The notes under the pieces are model-generated. The model did no database searches. It was not told where the DNA came from and worked only from the letters and a program-made list of their open reading frames with translations. Source: Oscillospiraceae bacterium (lineage in GTDB: Bacteria; Bacillota_A; Clostridia; Oscillospirales; Ruminococcaceae). From it: DNA of 64,000 nt. Of the stretch, positions 34,840 through 43,321 are shown one piece after another. The stretch lies in contig SFDQ01000004.1 in NCBI GenBank assembly GCA_004558145.1, forward strand, positions 1-64,000, written 5' to 3'. The position numbers were made by a program, and so were the translations under genes. Numbering within the stretch: position 1 is the stretch's first letter; each line of letters starts with the position of its first letter.

Positions 34840-36822
34840 TTACGGCTGCGCCGGCTGCTGATTTTTTGCGCTGGCCTGCTGCTGGCGGCGATAGTCGGCA
34901 ATGGCGTCGCAGAGCATCTGCTCGGCGTGGTCCAGGCTGACGTTTTTCAGCTGCGCGCCGGCCATGGTCATGTGACCGCCGCCGCCCAGCTGCTCCAGAA
35001 TCACCTGCACGTTCACCTTGCCCATGCTGCGGGCGGAGATGTTCACTCCGTCCCCCTTCTGCACGGCCACGAAGCTGGCGCCCACGCCGTTGATGGTGAG
35101 CAGGTCGTTGGCGGCCTGAGGCACCGCCACCGCCATGCCCGGGGGCAGTTCCCCGGAGACGGACACGGCGCAGCCCATGTACAGGCGGGCGCTCTCCACC
35201 AGATTGGACTTGACGGTGTATTCCTCCAGCGAGGAATTGAAGAGCAGCCGCACCTCCTCGGTGACCGCGCCCATCCGCCGCAGGTAGGCCGCGGCCTCAA
35301 AGGTGCGCACGCCGGTGTGAAGGGCAAAGCTGCGGGTGTCCAGCATGATGCCCGCCAGCATGGCCTGGGCCTCCAGCGGGGTGGGATTGGTCGCTTCGCC
35401 GGGCACATACTGCAAAAGCTCGCACACCAGCTCGCAGGTGGAGGAGGCATAGGGCTCATGGCAGAAGAGCACCGGGGTCTCGATGTGGCCCACGGCCTTG
35501 CGGTGGTGGTCGATGACCGCCACCTGACCGCATTTTTCCAGCAGTTCGCGGCTCTCCACCAGATTTGTGATGTGGGTGTCCACCACCACCAGCAGGGTGT
35601 TTTCGGTGACAAGTTCGGCGGCCTTTTCCGGCTCGATGAAATCCTCGCCGAAGCCCGCCTTCTCAAATTCTTCGATGAGGTTGGCCGCCAGGGTGGCCTT
35701 GCGGCGCACCGCAATGACAGCGGGCACATCCAGCCCTTTGCAGATGCGCAGCACGCCCACCGCGGCGCCCAGCGCGTCCAGATCGGACATGCGGTGGCCC
35801 ATGATGACCACGCTGTCCGCCTGACGCACCAGGTCCACCAGGGCGTTGGCCAGGATGCGGCTCTTGACCCGGCTGCGCTTTTCCACGCTGCGGGTCACGC
35901 CGCCGTAAAACTCGAATCCGTCGGGGGTCTTCACCGCCGCCTGGTCGCCGCCGCGGCCCAGGGCCATGTCCAGCGACTGCTGGGCCATCTGCTGGCATTC
36001 CTTCAGGCAGCTGCCGCCCCGCCCCACGCCGATGGAGAGGGTCAGCTGCACCCCTTCGTTCAGGGAGCGGACCTTGTCCAGCAAATCGAAGCGGGCGGCC
36101 ACGATCTCCTTCATGTGGCGCTCTTCCACCACGGCGATATAGCGGGAGACCGACACCCGGCGCAAAAAGCCGTTGGTGCGGGCAAAATATTGTTCCAGCG
36201 TGCGGTTGAGTGCCTCCATCACATGGCTGCGCTCGGAGTCCCGCAGGTCGGCCACCAGCTCCTGGTAGCCGTCCACCTCGATGATGAGGTAGGCCGGGCG
36301 GCTGGCGGCGTATTCGGCGGCGGCGCTCTTCAGCTCGGTGTCGTCGGTCAGATACAAAATGGCGTAGCCGCCCGCGCCGGGGGCGGAAAAGGCGGTGTAG
36401 CGCCGGCCCGCCCGCTCCAGGTTCTGGCCTTTTTCCTCGGCACACTGGCGCAGGTCCAGGCCGGGCAGGGCCCGGCTCACCGGCTGGAGGAAGGCGTCCT
36501 CTCCGGCCAGCAGCCGCTGGCGGAAGGCGTCGTTGTACCACACCAGCGTTTTGCCGCTGAGCAGCGCCGCCGGAAGGCGCAGCGTCTCAAGGCTCAGCTG
36601 CAGCTCGCTGCCCTCGAATTTGGTGCAGCTGACGGCCCGGCAGACCGACCGGCGCAGATGCCGCCCGCCCAGGACGAGGGCGACGGCGATGAGCGCCAGG
36701 GCGGGCACCATCACCAGCAGGCTGGCCGGCTCCAGCACCGCCAGCACGGCGGTGAGCACACAGCACAGCACCAGCAGCGCCGCGCAGACAAGTTCCAGGG
36801 TAAGACGGGGTCGGTCACGCAT
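34840..36822 (-). CDS. gdpP: c-di-AMP phosphodiesterase GdpP
   Basis: A 660-aa membrane protein of the GdpP family. Two membrane segments (about 9-50) are followed by a PAS-like region (about 75-165), a degenerate GGDEF domain (about 170-305) and DHH/DHHA1 domains. Metal ligands are visible as His-343, Asp-347 and Asp-349 (GHRMSDLDA), Asp-415 and the DHH triad at 438-440. It hydrolyses c-di-AMP, which controls potassium and osmotic balance and cell-wall homeostasis. The GGDEF catalytic motif is not intact. It lies 28 bp after rnj and 38 bp before rplI. Confidence 0.93.
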   Translation of the reverse strand: MRDRPRLTLELVCAALLVLCCVLTAVLAVLEPASLLVMVPALALIAVALVLGGRHLRRSVCRAVSCTKFEGSELQLSLETLRLPAALLSGKTLVWYNDAFRQRLLAGEDAFLQPVSRALPGLDLRQCAEEKGQNLERAGRRYTAFSAPGAGGYAILYLTDDTELKSAAAEYAASRPAYLIIEVDGYQELVADLRDSERSHVMEALNRTLEQYFARTNGFLRRVSVSRYIAVVEERHMKEIVAARFDLLDKVRSLNEGVQLTLSIGVGRGGSCLKECQQMAQQSLDMALGRGGDQAAVKTPDGFEFYGGVTRSVEKRSRVKSRILANALVDLVRQADSVVIMGHRMSDLDALGAAVGVLRICKGLDVPAVIAVRRKATLAANLIEEFEKAGFGEDFIEPEKAAELVTENTLLVVVDTHITNLVESRELLEKCGQVAVIDHHRKAVGHIETPVLFCHEPYASSTCELVCELLQYVPGEATNPTPLEAQAMLAGIMLDTRSFALHTGVRTFEAAAYLRRMGAVTEEVRLLFNSSLEEYTVKSNLVESARLYMGCAVSVSGELPPGMAVAVPQAANDLLTINGVGASFVAVQKGDGVNISARSMGKVNVQVILEQLGGGGHMTMAGAQLKNVSLDHAEQMLCDAIADYRRQQQASAKNQQPAQP

Positions 36823-36850
36823 GGGAAATTCGCCTCCTTGGGGGAAAGGG

Positions 36851-38728
36851 TCAGACTTCCATCAGAATGGGAAGGATCATGGGGCTGCGCTTGGTGCGCC
36901 GGTAGATATAGGCGGAGAGCGTCTCCCGCACGCGGGTCTTGACGCTGTTCCAGTCGTGGGTGCGCTCGGCGCGGCAGCGCTCGAAGCACTGGATGACCAG
37001 CTTGCGGGCCTCGTCCATCAGCTCCTCGCTCTCGCGCACATACACGAAGCCGCGGCTGACCAGGTCCGGCCCGGCCAGCAGCTGGCCGTCGGCGGAGACG
37101 GTGGCCACCACGATGACCAGACCGTCCTGGGAGAGGTGGCGGCGGTCCCGCAGGACCACGTTGCCCACGTCGCCCACGCCCAGGCCGTCCACCATCACCG
37201 CGCCGGCAGGCACCGGCTCGCAGGTCTCCAGCGCGTCGGCGGACAGGCGGATGTCCTGGCCGATCTCGGCGATGTGGATGTTCTTGGCCGGGATGCCCAG
37301 GCTCTCGGCGGTCATGGCGTGCTTTTTCAGCTGTTTGTACTCGCCGTGCACCGGCAAAAAGAACTTGGGCGCGGTGAGGGTGAGGATGAGCTTCTGCTCC
37401 TCCTGGCAGGCGTGGCCGGAAACATGCACGTCGTACATGGATTCATAAATGACCTCCGCGCCCAGCAAAAGCAGGCCGTTCACCACCTTGGTGACCATCT
37501 TTTCGTTGCCGGGGATGGGGGTGGCGGAGATGATGATGAAATCCCCCGGGCCCACATGCACGTTGCGGTGGCTGGAAGAAGCCATGCGGGAGAGCGCGCT
37601 CAGCGGCTCGCCCTGGCTGCCGGTGGTGATGAGCACGATCTTTTCCGGCGGATACTTGTTCAGCTGCTCGATGTCGATGAGCACCCCTTCGGGGGCGTGC
37701 AGGTAGCCCAGCTCCAGGGCCATCTGGGTGTTGTTGGCCATGCTGCGGCCGCTCACGGCCACCTTGCGGCCGTTCTCCACCGCCAGATCGATGATCTGCT
37801 GGATGCGGTAGAGGTTGGAGGCGAAGGTGGCGATGATGATGCGCTGTTTGTCCGCCCGGCGGAACAGGTTCGCAAAGCTCTGGGCCACCTTCTTCTCGGT
37901 GGCGGTGAAGCCGGGGCGCTCGGCGTTGGTGGAATCGCTCAGCAGCGCCAGCACGCCCTTGGCGCCGTATTCCGCGAAGGCGGCCAGATCGGTGGGCCCG
38001 CCGGAGAGGGGGGTGTAGTCGATCTTGAAGTCGCCGGTCTGGATGACCACGCCCGCCGGGCACTCGATGGCGAAGGCCACCGCGTCGGGGATGGAGTGGT
38101 TCACATGGATGGGATCGATGGTAAAGCAGCCCAGCTTGAACTTGCGCCGGGGGGTGATCTCCACCAGTTTGGTGCGGCCCAGCAGGCCGTGCTCCTCCAG
38201 CTTGTTCTTGATGAGGCCGATGGTCAGCCGGGTGGCATAGACCGGCAGGTTCACCTGCTTGAGCAGATAGGGCAGCGCACCGATGTGGTCTTCGTGGCCG
38301 TGGGTGATGATGACGCCCTTGATCTTGTCTTTATTCTGCACCACATAGGTGAAGTCGGGGATGACAAGGTCGATGCCGAACATGTCGCTGTCCGGGAAGA
38401 CGAGGCCACAGTCCACCATGAGCATGTCGCCCTGGCACTCGTACAGGGTGATGTTCTTGCCCACTTCGCCAAGGCCGCCCAGCGGGATGATGTGCATGGG
38501 GGTGGCGGCGGGGCCGTTCTTCTGCTTTTGCTGGGGCCGGCGGGTGCGGCTGTAAAAAGGCTTGCGGCGGGCATTGTCCGCCGGGCGGTTCTCGGCGGGC
38601 TGGGCCGCCTTGGGGGCGGGCTTTGCCTTGCCGTTCTTGCCCGCTTCGGGCTTTGACTGGGCCGCGGCCTTGGGGGCGCGGGGCGCTCTGGGTTTGCGGG
38701 CGTTCTTTTCGGGATTGGGTTGATTCAT
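36851..38728 (-). CDS. rnj: Ribonuclease J
   Basis: A 625-aa metallo-beta-lactamase/beta-CASP ribonuclease. HGHEDH (143-148) is the metal-binding motif, and the beta-CASP and C-terminal RNase J regions are complete. It is involved in mRNA turnover and rRNA 5' processing. Residues 1-75 are a basic, low-complexity Lys/Pro/Ala/Arg tail, longer than in Bacillus RNase J. ATG 38726-38728 has GGAGG upstream. The frame remains open for 50 more codons upstream (to 38878) but without a ribosome site, so the shorter start is preferred. First gene of the rnj-ftsH operon. Confidence 0.92.
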   Translation of the reverse strand: MNQPNPEKNARKPRAPRAPKAAAQSKPEAGKNGKAKPAPKAAQPAENRPADNARRKPFYSRTRRPQQKQKNGPAATPMHIIPLGGLGEVGKNITLYECQGDMLMVDCGLVFPDSDMFGIDLVIPDFTYVVQNKDKIKGVIITHGHEDHIGALPYLLKQVNLPVYATRLTIGLIKNKLEEHGLLGRTKLVEITPRRKFKLGCFTIDPIHVNHSIPDAVAFAIECPAGVVIQTGDFKIDYTPLSGGPTDLAAFAEYGAKGVLALLSDSTNAERPGFTATEKKVAQSFANLFRRADKQRIIIATFASNLYRIQQIIDLAVENGRKVAVSGRSMANNTQMALELGYLHAPEGVLIDIEQLNKYPPEKIVLITTGSQGEPLSALSRMASSSHRNVHVGPGDFIIISATPIPGNEKMVTKVVNGLLLLGAEVIYESMYDVHVSGHACQEEQKLILTLTAPKFFLPVHGEYKQLKKHAMTAESLGIPAKNIHIAEIGQDIRLSADALETCEPVPAGAVMVDGLGVGDVGNVVLRDRRHLSQDGLVIVVATVSADGQLLAGPDLVSRGFVYVRESEELMDEARKLVIQCFERCRAERTHDWNSVKTRVRETLSAYIYRRTKRSPMILPILMEV

Positions 38729-38921
38729 AAATTTCCTCCGTAAAATGGTGCGCGAAAGATGCCCGGGCCGCCGCAGAACGCGGGCCGGGGCAAGGCGCGG
38801 GGTGAATGGGCGTATGTAGCCCTCTGATGGGGGTTCGGGTGGGTCTCGCGGCAGCGCCGCCGGGCACGAAAAGTCCATTTGTTCAATGCGACCGGGCCCT
38901 TTTTTTGTAACGCACTCGGGT

Positions 38922-38939
38922 TTTAAGCAGATGCTTAAA
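38922..38939. repeat. Perfect 8-bp inverted repeat at the rnj transcript start
   Basis: TTTAAGCA-GA-TGCTTAAA is enclosed by GTAAC/GTTAC arms. It lies about 10 bp downstream of the rnj -10 box, at the expected 5' end of the RNA, so it could be an operator or a protective 5' stem-loop. The rest of the leader (38729-38921, about 190 nt) is very GC-rich and can fold extensively; no known riboswitch was recognised. Confidence 0.55.
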
Positions 38940-38948
38940 GTTACGTTT

Positions 38949-38978
38949 ATTATACAGCCGAATATCGGTTATTGTCAA
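38949..38978 (-). promoter_or_regulatory. Promoter of the rnj-gdpP-rplI-dnaB-tilS-hpt-ftsH operon
   Basis: TTGACA (38973-38978) and TATAAT (38949-38954), both exact, separated by 18 bp on the minus strand. No other strong promoter or terminator was seen down to 27773. Confidence 0.8.
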
Positions 38979-39045
38979 CAAAAAGGGTGGGCTGCCTCAC
39001 GACAGTATAGACAAAAAAGCGCCGCGGAATGCCTGCCGCCCGGCC

Positions 39046-39074
39046 TTGCCCGCCGGGGGCAAAGCGGGTATAAT
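39046..39074 (+). promoter_or_regulatory. rnhA-mnmA promoter
   Basis: TTGCCC (39046-39051), 17-bp spacer, TATAAT (39069-39074), 47 bp before rnhA. It is divergent from the rnj promoter. Confidence 0.65.
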
Positions 39075-39120
39075 AAGAGCATCCGCCCCGCCTCCGCGGG
39101 GCAGCAGGACGGAGGAGCCC

Positions 39121-39570
39121 ATGAAACAGATCGAAATTTTCACCGACGGCGCCTGCAGCGGCAATCCCGGCCCGGGGGGCTGGGGCGCGGTGCTGCGCTA
39201 CAAGCAGCATGAAAAGGAGCTGAGCGGCGGCGAAGCCGAGACCACCAACAACCGCATGGAGCTGACGGCCCTCATCGCGGCGCTGGAACAGCTGAAGGAG
39301 CCCTGCGAGATCACCCTGTGCAGCGATTCCAAATATGTCATCGACGGCCTGGAAAAGGGCTGGGCCAAGGGCTGGCGCGCCCGGGGCTGGAAAAAGGCGG
39401 ACAAATCCCCCGCTTTGAACCCCGACCTGTGGGAGAAACTGCTGAATCTGACCGAGGGCCACGTCATCCACTACAAGTGGATCAAGGGCCACGCCGGCCA
39501 CCCGGAAAATGAGCGGTGCGACCGGCTGGCGGTGGCCGAGAGCAAAAAATTCGGCGGGCGGCAGGCCTGA
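39121..39570 (+). CDS. rnhA: Ribonuclease HI
   Basis: A 149-aa RNase H type 1. The acidic active-site residues appear in FTDGACSGNPGPGGWG (Asp-9), NNRMELTAL (Glu), CSDSKYVIDG (Asp) and the final NERCDRLA (Asp). It removes RNA from RNA-DNA hybrids. ATG 39121 follows GGAGGAG; a frame extending 25 codons upstream has no ribosome site. mnmA follows after 24 bp. Confidence 0.95.
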   Translation: MKQIEIFTDGACSGNPGPGGWGAVLRYKQHEKELSGGEAETTNNRMELTALIAALEQLKEPCEITLCSDSKYVIDGLEKGWAKGWRARGWKKADKSPALNPDLWEKLLNLTEGHVIHYKWIKGHAGHPENERCDRLAVAESKKFGGRQA

Positions 39571-39594
39571 AAAAGAATCAAGGAGTTTTGAGCA

Positions 39595-40665
39595 ATGAGC
39601 GATGCGTTTTTGCCCGGCAACGGGTTTTCCACCTTTGAGGCGGCGGACAAGGTGCTGGTGGGGCTTTCCGGCGGAGTGGACAGCGCCGTCTGCGTGAATG
39701 TGCTGCGCCAGCAGGGCTTTGAAGTGCAGGGCGCGGTCATCCGCTTCTCCCCCGCCCACGACAAGGCGGTGGCCGAGGCCCAAAAGGCCGCGGCGGCGCT
39801 GGGCGTGCCGCTGACGGTGATCGACGCGGGCGAGGCCTTTGAAAAAGAAGTGGTGGAGCCCTTCTGTGCGGCCTACTGCGCCGGGCGCACCCCCAACCCC
39901 TGCGTTTTGTGCAACCCGGCGGTGAAGTTCAAATTGCTGGCGGCCGAGGCGGACAAGCTGGGCTGCCGCTTCATCGCCACCGGCCACTACGCCCGGGTGG
40001 AGGACCGGGGCGACGGGGTCTACACCGTCTGCAAAGCGGTGAGCACCGCCCGGGACCAGAGCTACATGCTCTACCGGCTGGGGCAGGACATTCTGAGCCG
40101 GCTGTGCCTGCCGTTGGGCGAGTTTGAAAAAGAGGATGTTCGGGAAATGGCCCGGGAGGCTTCTCTCCCCTGCGCCGACGCGCCGGACAGCATGGAGATC
40201 TGCTTCATCCCCGACGGGGACTACGCGGCCTTCATCGAGGGCCGGGGCCTTGCGGGCAAGGAAGGGCATTTCATTGCCCCGGACGGCGCGGACCTGGGCC
40301 CCCACAAGGGGGTGCTGCGCTACACCCTGGGCCAGCGCAAGGGGCTGGGTCTCGCTTTGGGCAAGCCCGCCTTCGTGAAGGCCATCCGGGAGAACGGCGA
40401 CGTGGCCCTGGGCTGGGCCGGGGAGGAATTCTTCGGCGGCATGCGTCTTTCGGACGTGTGCACCCCCGACGGCGCGCCCCTGCCCGCCGGGCATTACGAA
40501 GTGAAGGTGCGCAGCGCCGCCGCGCCGGTGGGCTGCACCTTCGACGGCGAGACACTGGTGCGGTTCGACGAGCCCGCCCGCGCCCCCGCCCCCGGCCAGA
40601 GCGCCGTGTTCTATGGCGGCGACGCGGTGGTGGGCGGCGGCTTCATCGCCGAGGCGTTGGACTGA
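39595..40665 (+). CDS. mnmA: tRNA-specific 2-thiouridylase MnmA
   Basis: A 356-aa PP-loop enzyme. SGGVDSA (25-31) binds ATP. NPCVLCN supplies the first catalytic cysteine, and ICFIPDGDY the second. ATGHYAR matches the family. It introduces s2U at position 34 of tRNA-Lys/Glu/Gln. It lacks the insertion with CC residues present after the second strand in many MnmA proteins, so its sulfur-relay partner may differ; that point is inference. Followed by a bidirectional terminator. Confidence 0.9.
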   Translation: MSDAFLPGNGFSTFEAADKVLVGLSGGVDSAVCVNVLRQQGFEVQGAVIRFSPAHDKAVAEAQKAAAALGVPLTVIDAGEAFEKEVVEPFCAAYCAGRTPNPCVLCNPAVKFKLLAAEADKLGCRFIATGHYARVEDRGDGVYTVCKAVSTARDQSYMLYRLGQDILSRLCLPLGEFEKEDVREMAREASLPCADAPDSMEICFIPDGDYAAFIEGRGLAGKEGHFIAPDGADLGPHKGVLRYTLGQRKGLGLALGKPAFVKAIRENGDVALGWAGEEFFGGMRLSDVCTPDGAPLPAGHYEVKVRSAAAPVGCTFDGETLVRFDEPARAPAPGQSAVFYGGDAVVGGGFIAEALD

Positions 40666-40683
40666 CCCGCGGAACAAAAAAGA

Positions 40684-40729
40684 GCCGGCGGCTTTTCCCC
40701 TTTTGAGGGAGAAGCCGCCGGCATTTTTT
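40684..40729. terminator. Bidirectional terminator between mnmA and coaD
   Basis: GCCGGCGGCTT and complement, 11 bp, with A-rich and T-rich flanks. It serves both convergent transcripts. Confidence 0.9.
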
Positions 40730-40737
40730 ATGCGTTC

Positions 40738-41250
40738 TCAGGCGTTGGGCAGCACCCCGGGAGCCGGGGCAAGGCGCTTCTGGATGTCCTCCAGAAGTTC
40801 CGGGCATACGAACTCGGAGATGTCGCCGCCAAAGCTGGCCACCTGCCGCACCACCGAACTGGACAGGTACATATACTGGATGTCGGTGGTGAGGAAGAGC
40901 GTTTCCAGGTTGGGATAGAGCTTTTTGTTGGTGAGGGCCATCTGAAACTCATACTCGAAGTCGGTCACAGCCCGCAGGCCCTTCACCAGCGTGCAGGCCC
41001 CCTGCTGCCGGGCGTAGTCCGCCAGAAGGCCGGCGTAGTAGTCCACCCGCACATTGGGGATGTCCGCCGTGACCCGGCGGGCCATCTCCACCCGCTCGGC
41101 GGCGGTGAAGGCGGTGTTGGTCTTGGTGTAGTTCACCATGATGAGGACGATCACCTCGTCAAAGAGGTTCGCCGCGCGGCGGATGATGTCCAGGTGGCCC
41201 TTGGTGATGGGGTCAAAACTGCCGGGGCAGATGGCGATGCGTTTTTCCAT
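40738..41250 (-). CDS. coaD: Phosphopantetheine adenylyltransferase
   Basis: A 170-aa nucleotidyltransferase. PGSFDPITKGHL (9-20) holds the TxGH-type active site (His-19) and SSSVVRQVA lies near the C-terminal part. It adenylylates 4'-phosphopantetheine, the penultimate step of CoA synthesis. ATG 41248-41250 has AAAGGA upstream. It is the last gene of the M15-M16-lgt-folD-coaD run. Confidence 0.95.
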   Translation of the reverse strand: MEKRIAICPGSFDPITKGHLDIIRRAANLFDEVIVLIMVNYTKTNTAFTAAERVEMARRVTADIPNVRVDYYAGLLADYARQQGACTLVKGLRAVTDFEYEFQMALTNKKLYPNLETLFLTTDIQYMYLSSSVVRQVASFGGDISEFVCPELLEDIQKRLAPAPGVLPNA

Positions 41251-41299
41251 GTGGTTCAGTCCTTTCCCGGGCAAAGGCCCGGCGGGATGAGGCGCTTTT

Positions 41300-42154
41300 T
41301 CAGCGCCCGGCGGCCATGCGGGCGGCCTGCACCGTGTTGCACAGCAGCATGGCCCGGGTCATCAGGCCCACGCCGCCGGGCACCGGCGTGATGAAGGCGG
41401 CCTTTTCGGCGGCGGCTTCAAAGTCCACGTCGCCGCAGAGCTTGCCGTCCGCGCCGCGGTTGATGCCCACGTCGATCACCGCCGCGCCGGGCTTGACCAT
41501 GTCGCCGGTGATGAACTTCGCCTTGCCGATGGCGGCCACAAGGATGTCCGCTTCGGCGCAGATCTTCGCAAGGTCTTTGGTGCGGGAGTGGCAGACGGTG
41601 ACGGTGGCGTTCTCCCGCAGAAGCAGCAGCGCGGCGGGTTTGCCCACGATGTTGCTGCGGCCCACCACCACCGCCCGCTTGCCCTCCATGGCAACGCCGG
41701 CGGCCTTGAGCATCTCGATGCAGCCGGCGGGGGTGCAGGGCAGAAAACACTGCTGGCCGATGGTCAGCCGCCCCACGTTCACCGGGGTGAAGCCGTCCAC
41801 GTCCTTTTCGGGGGGGATGGCGGCGATGACCGCCTGCTCGTCGATGTGGGCGGGCAGCGGCAGCTGCACCAGCACCCCGTGCACCGACGGGTCGTTTGCC
41901 AGAAGGCCCAGCTGCTCCAGCACCTCGGCCTGGGTGGCGCTCGCATCCATGCGCACAAGGCGGCTTTCGATGCCGCACTCATGGCAGTCGTTCTGCTTGC
42001 CCCGCACATACACCTCGCTGGCCGGGTCGTTGCCCACCAGCATCACCGCGAGGCAGGGGTCTATCCCCTGCTCCTTGAGCCGGGCCACCTCTTCGGCCAC
42101 CCGCTGTTTGACCTGGGCTGCCAGAGTTTTTCCGCTGATGATCTGCGCCGCCAT
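41300..42154 (-). CDS. folD: Methylenetetrahydrofolate dehydrogenase / cyclohydrolase
   Basis: A 284-aa bifunctional FolD. Catalytic Lys-53 lies in YVRGKQNDC, and the NADP site in GRSNIVGKPAALLL; PGGVGLMTRAML is the C-terminal motif. It interconverts methylene-, methenyl- and formyl-tetrahydrofolate. It lies between lgt (28 bp) and coaD (49 bp). Confidence 0.96.
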   Translation of the reverse strand: MAAQIISGKTLAAQVKQRVAEEVARLKEQGIDPCLAVMLVGNDPASEVYVRGKQNDCHECGIESRLVRMDASATQAEVLEQLGLLANDPSVHGVLVQLPLPAHIDEQAVIAAIPPEKDVDGFTPVNVGRLTIGQQCFLPCTPAGCIEMLKAAGVAMEGKRAVVVGRSNIVGKPAALLLLRENATVTVCHSRTKDLAKICAEADILVAAIGKAKFITGDMVKPGAAVIDVGINRGADGKLCGDVDFEAAAEKAAFITPVPGGVGLMTRAMLLCNTVQAARMAAGR

Positions 42155-42182
42155 GGCGTTTTTCCCCCTTTCGTTCGGGTGG

Positions 42183-43298
42183 TTATTCTTCCGCTGTCTC
42201 CTGCTGTTCGGCTGCCGGGGCGGTCTCTTCCGCCGGGGCGGCTTCCTCAGCCGGGGCAGTCTGGGCCAGCGCGGCGGCCCGGGCTTCCCAGTTGGTCTGG
42301 GCGATTTGGGCGGTCTGGGCCGCGAAGGCCGCGTGGGACGCGCCCACCGGCAGCTTGCCGGCGATGGAGGCCACCTGCTCGTCGGTGAGGCCGGCGGCCT
42401 TTGCCTGTTTGAGGGTGTCGCCGCTCACCGCCAGCTGCACCTCAAAGGGAACGTTCTTATACTTTTTGCCCAGCACCACCAGCAGCACAAGGCCCACGAC
42501 GACGCAGGCCAGCGCCACCACCTGGCTCACCCGCAGCCCCAGGCCGGGGATGAGCAGGGAGTCGGTGCGCAGGCCCTCGATCCAGAAGCGGCCCGCGCCG
42601 TACCACACGGCGTAGAGCAGGGCGATCTGGCCGTTGAAGCGGCGCTTTTTCATGAAGGCCCACAGGGCGAAGAAGCCCACGAAGCACCAGACGCTCTCGT
42701 AGAGGAAGGTGGGGTGCACCGGCATGGAGGGGTCCACCATGACGCCCTCCGCCGCCAGCTGGCTCTGCCAGCGGGCCAGATAGTCGTGGGTGCCCTGGCT
42801 GTACATGCCGAAGAGGGAGTTGGTGTTGGTGCCGAAGGCCTCCTGGTTGAAGAAGTTGCCCCAGCGGCCCATGCCCTGGCCGATGAGGAAGCCCATGGCC
42901 ACCAGATCGAAGGTGGGCAGGATGGGCACCTTGCGCCACTTGCAGGCAAGGCCGCCGAACACCGCCGCGCCGATCACCGCGCCGTAGATGGCGATGCCGC
43001 CGTCCCGCAGGTTGATCATGTCCCAGATGGAGTCGTATTTGAAGGGAGCGAAGGCCACATAGTAGGCCCGGGCGCAGATGATGGCGCACACCGTGCCCAC
43101 CAGCACCACGTCCACCAGACGGTCGGCATCCACGCCGAAGTCCGCCGCGTAGTGGAAGGCGAACACCAGCGCCAGCAGCAGGCCCGCGGCAATGATGATG
43201 CCGTACCAATAGATATTCAGGCCGCCCAGGGTAAAGGCCACCCGGTCAATTTCAAGCTCCAGCCCCAGACGGGGGAACTGGACCAGATTCGTCATCAT
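42183..43298 (-). CDS. lgt: Prolipoprotein diacylglyceryl transferase with C-terminal extension
   Basis: A 371-aa membrane enzyme with about seven membrane segments. The Lgt signature GRWGNFFNQE is at 144-153 (Arg-145, Asn-148). It transfers diacylglycerol to the lipobox cysteine of prolipoproteins such as PstS here. About 85 residues beyond the usual end (from about 285) form an extra soluble tail: a helical part followed by an Ala/Glu/Pro-rich acidic stretch, probably cytoplasmic. ATG 43296-43298 has AAAGGAG upstream; a longer frame overlaps the peptidase gene and is rejected. Confidence 0.93.
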   Translation of the reverse strand: MMTNLVQFPRLGLELEIDRVAFTLGGLNIYWYGIIIAAGLLLALVFAFHYAADFGVDADRLVDVVLVGTVCAIICARAYYVAFAPFKYDSIWDMINLRDGGIAIYGAVIGAAVFGGLACKWRKVPILPTFDLVAMGFLIGQGMGRWGNFFNQEAFGTNTNSLFGMYSQGTHDYLARWQSQLAAEGVMVDPSMPVHPTFLYESVWCFVGFFALWAFMKKRRFNGQIALLYAVWYGAGRFWIEGLRTDSLLIPGLGLRVSQVVALACVVVGLVLLVVLGKKYKNVPFEVQLAVSGDTLKQAKAAGLTDEQVASIAGKLPVGASHAAFAAQTAQIAQTNWEARAAALAQTAPAEEAAPAEETAPAAEQQETAEE

Positions 43299-43321
43299 AA
43301 GCTGTTTCTCCTTTTCTGCCC

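Noticed and set aside
38729..38878. Fifty-codon N-terminal extension of RNase J
   Set aside because: The frame is open, but the upstream ATG has no Shine-Dalgarno and lies in a structured leader; the ATG at 38728 has GGAGG.
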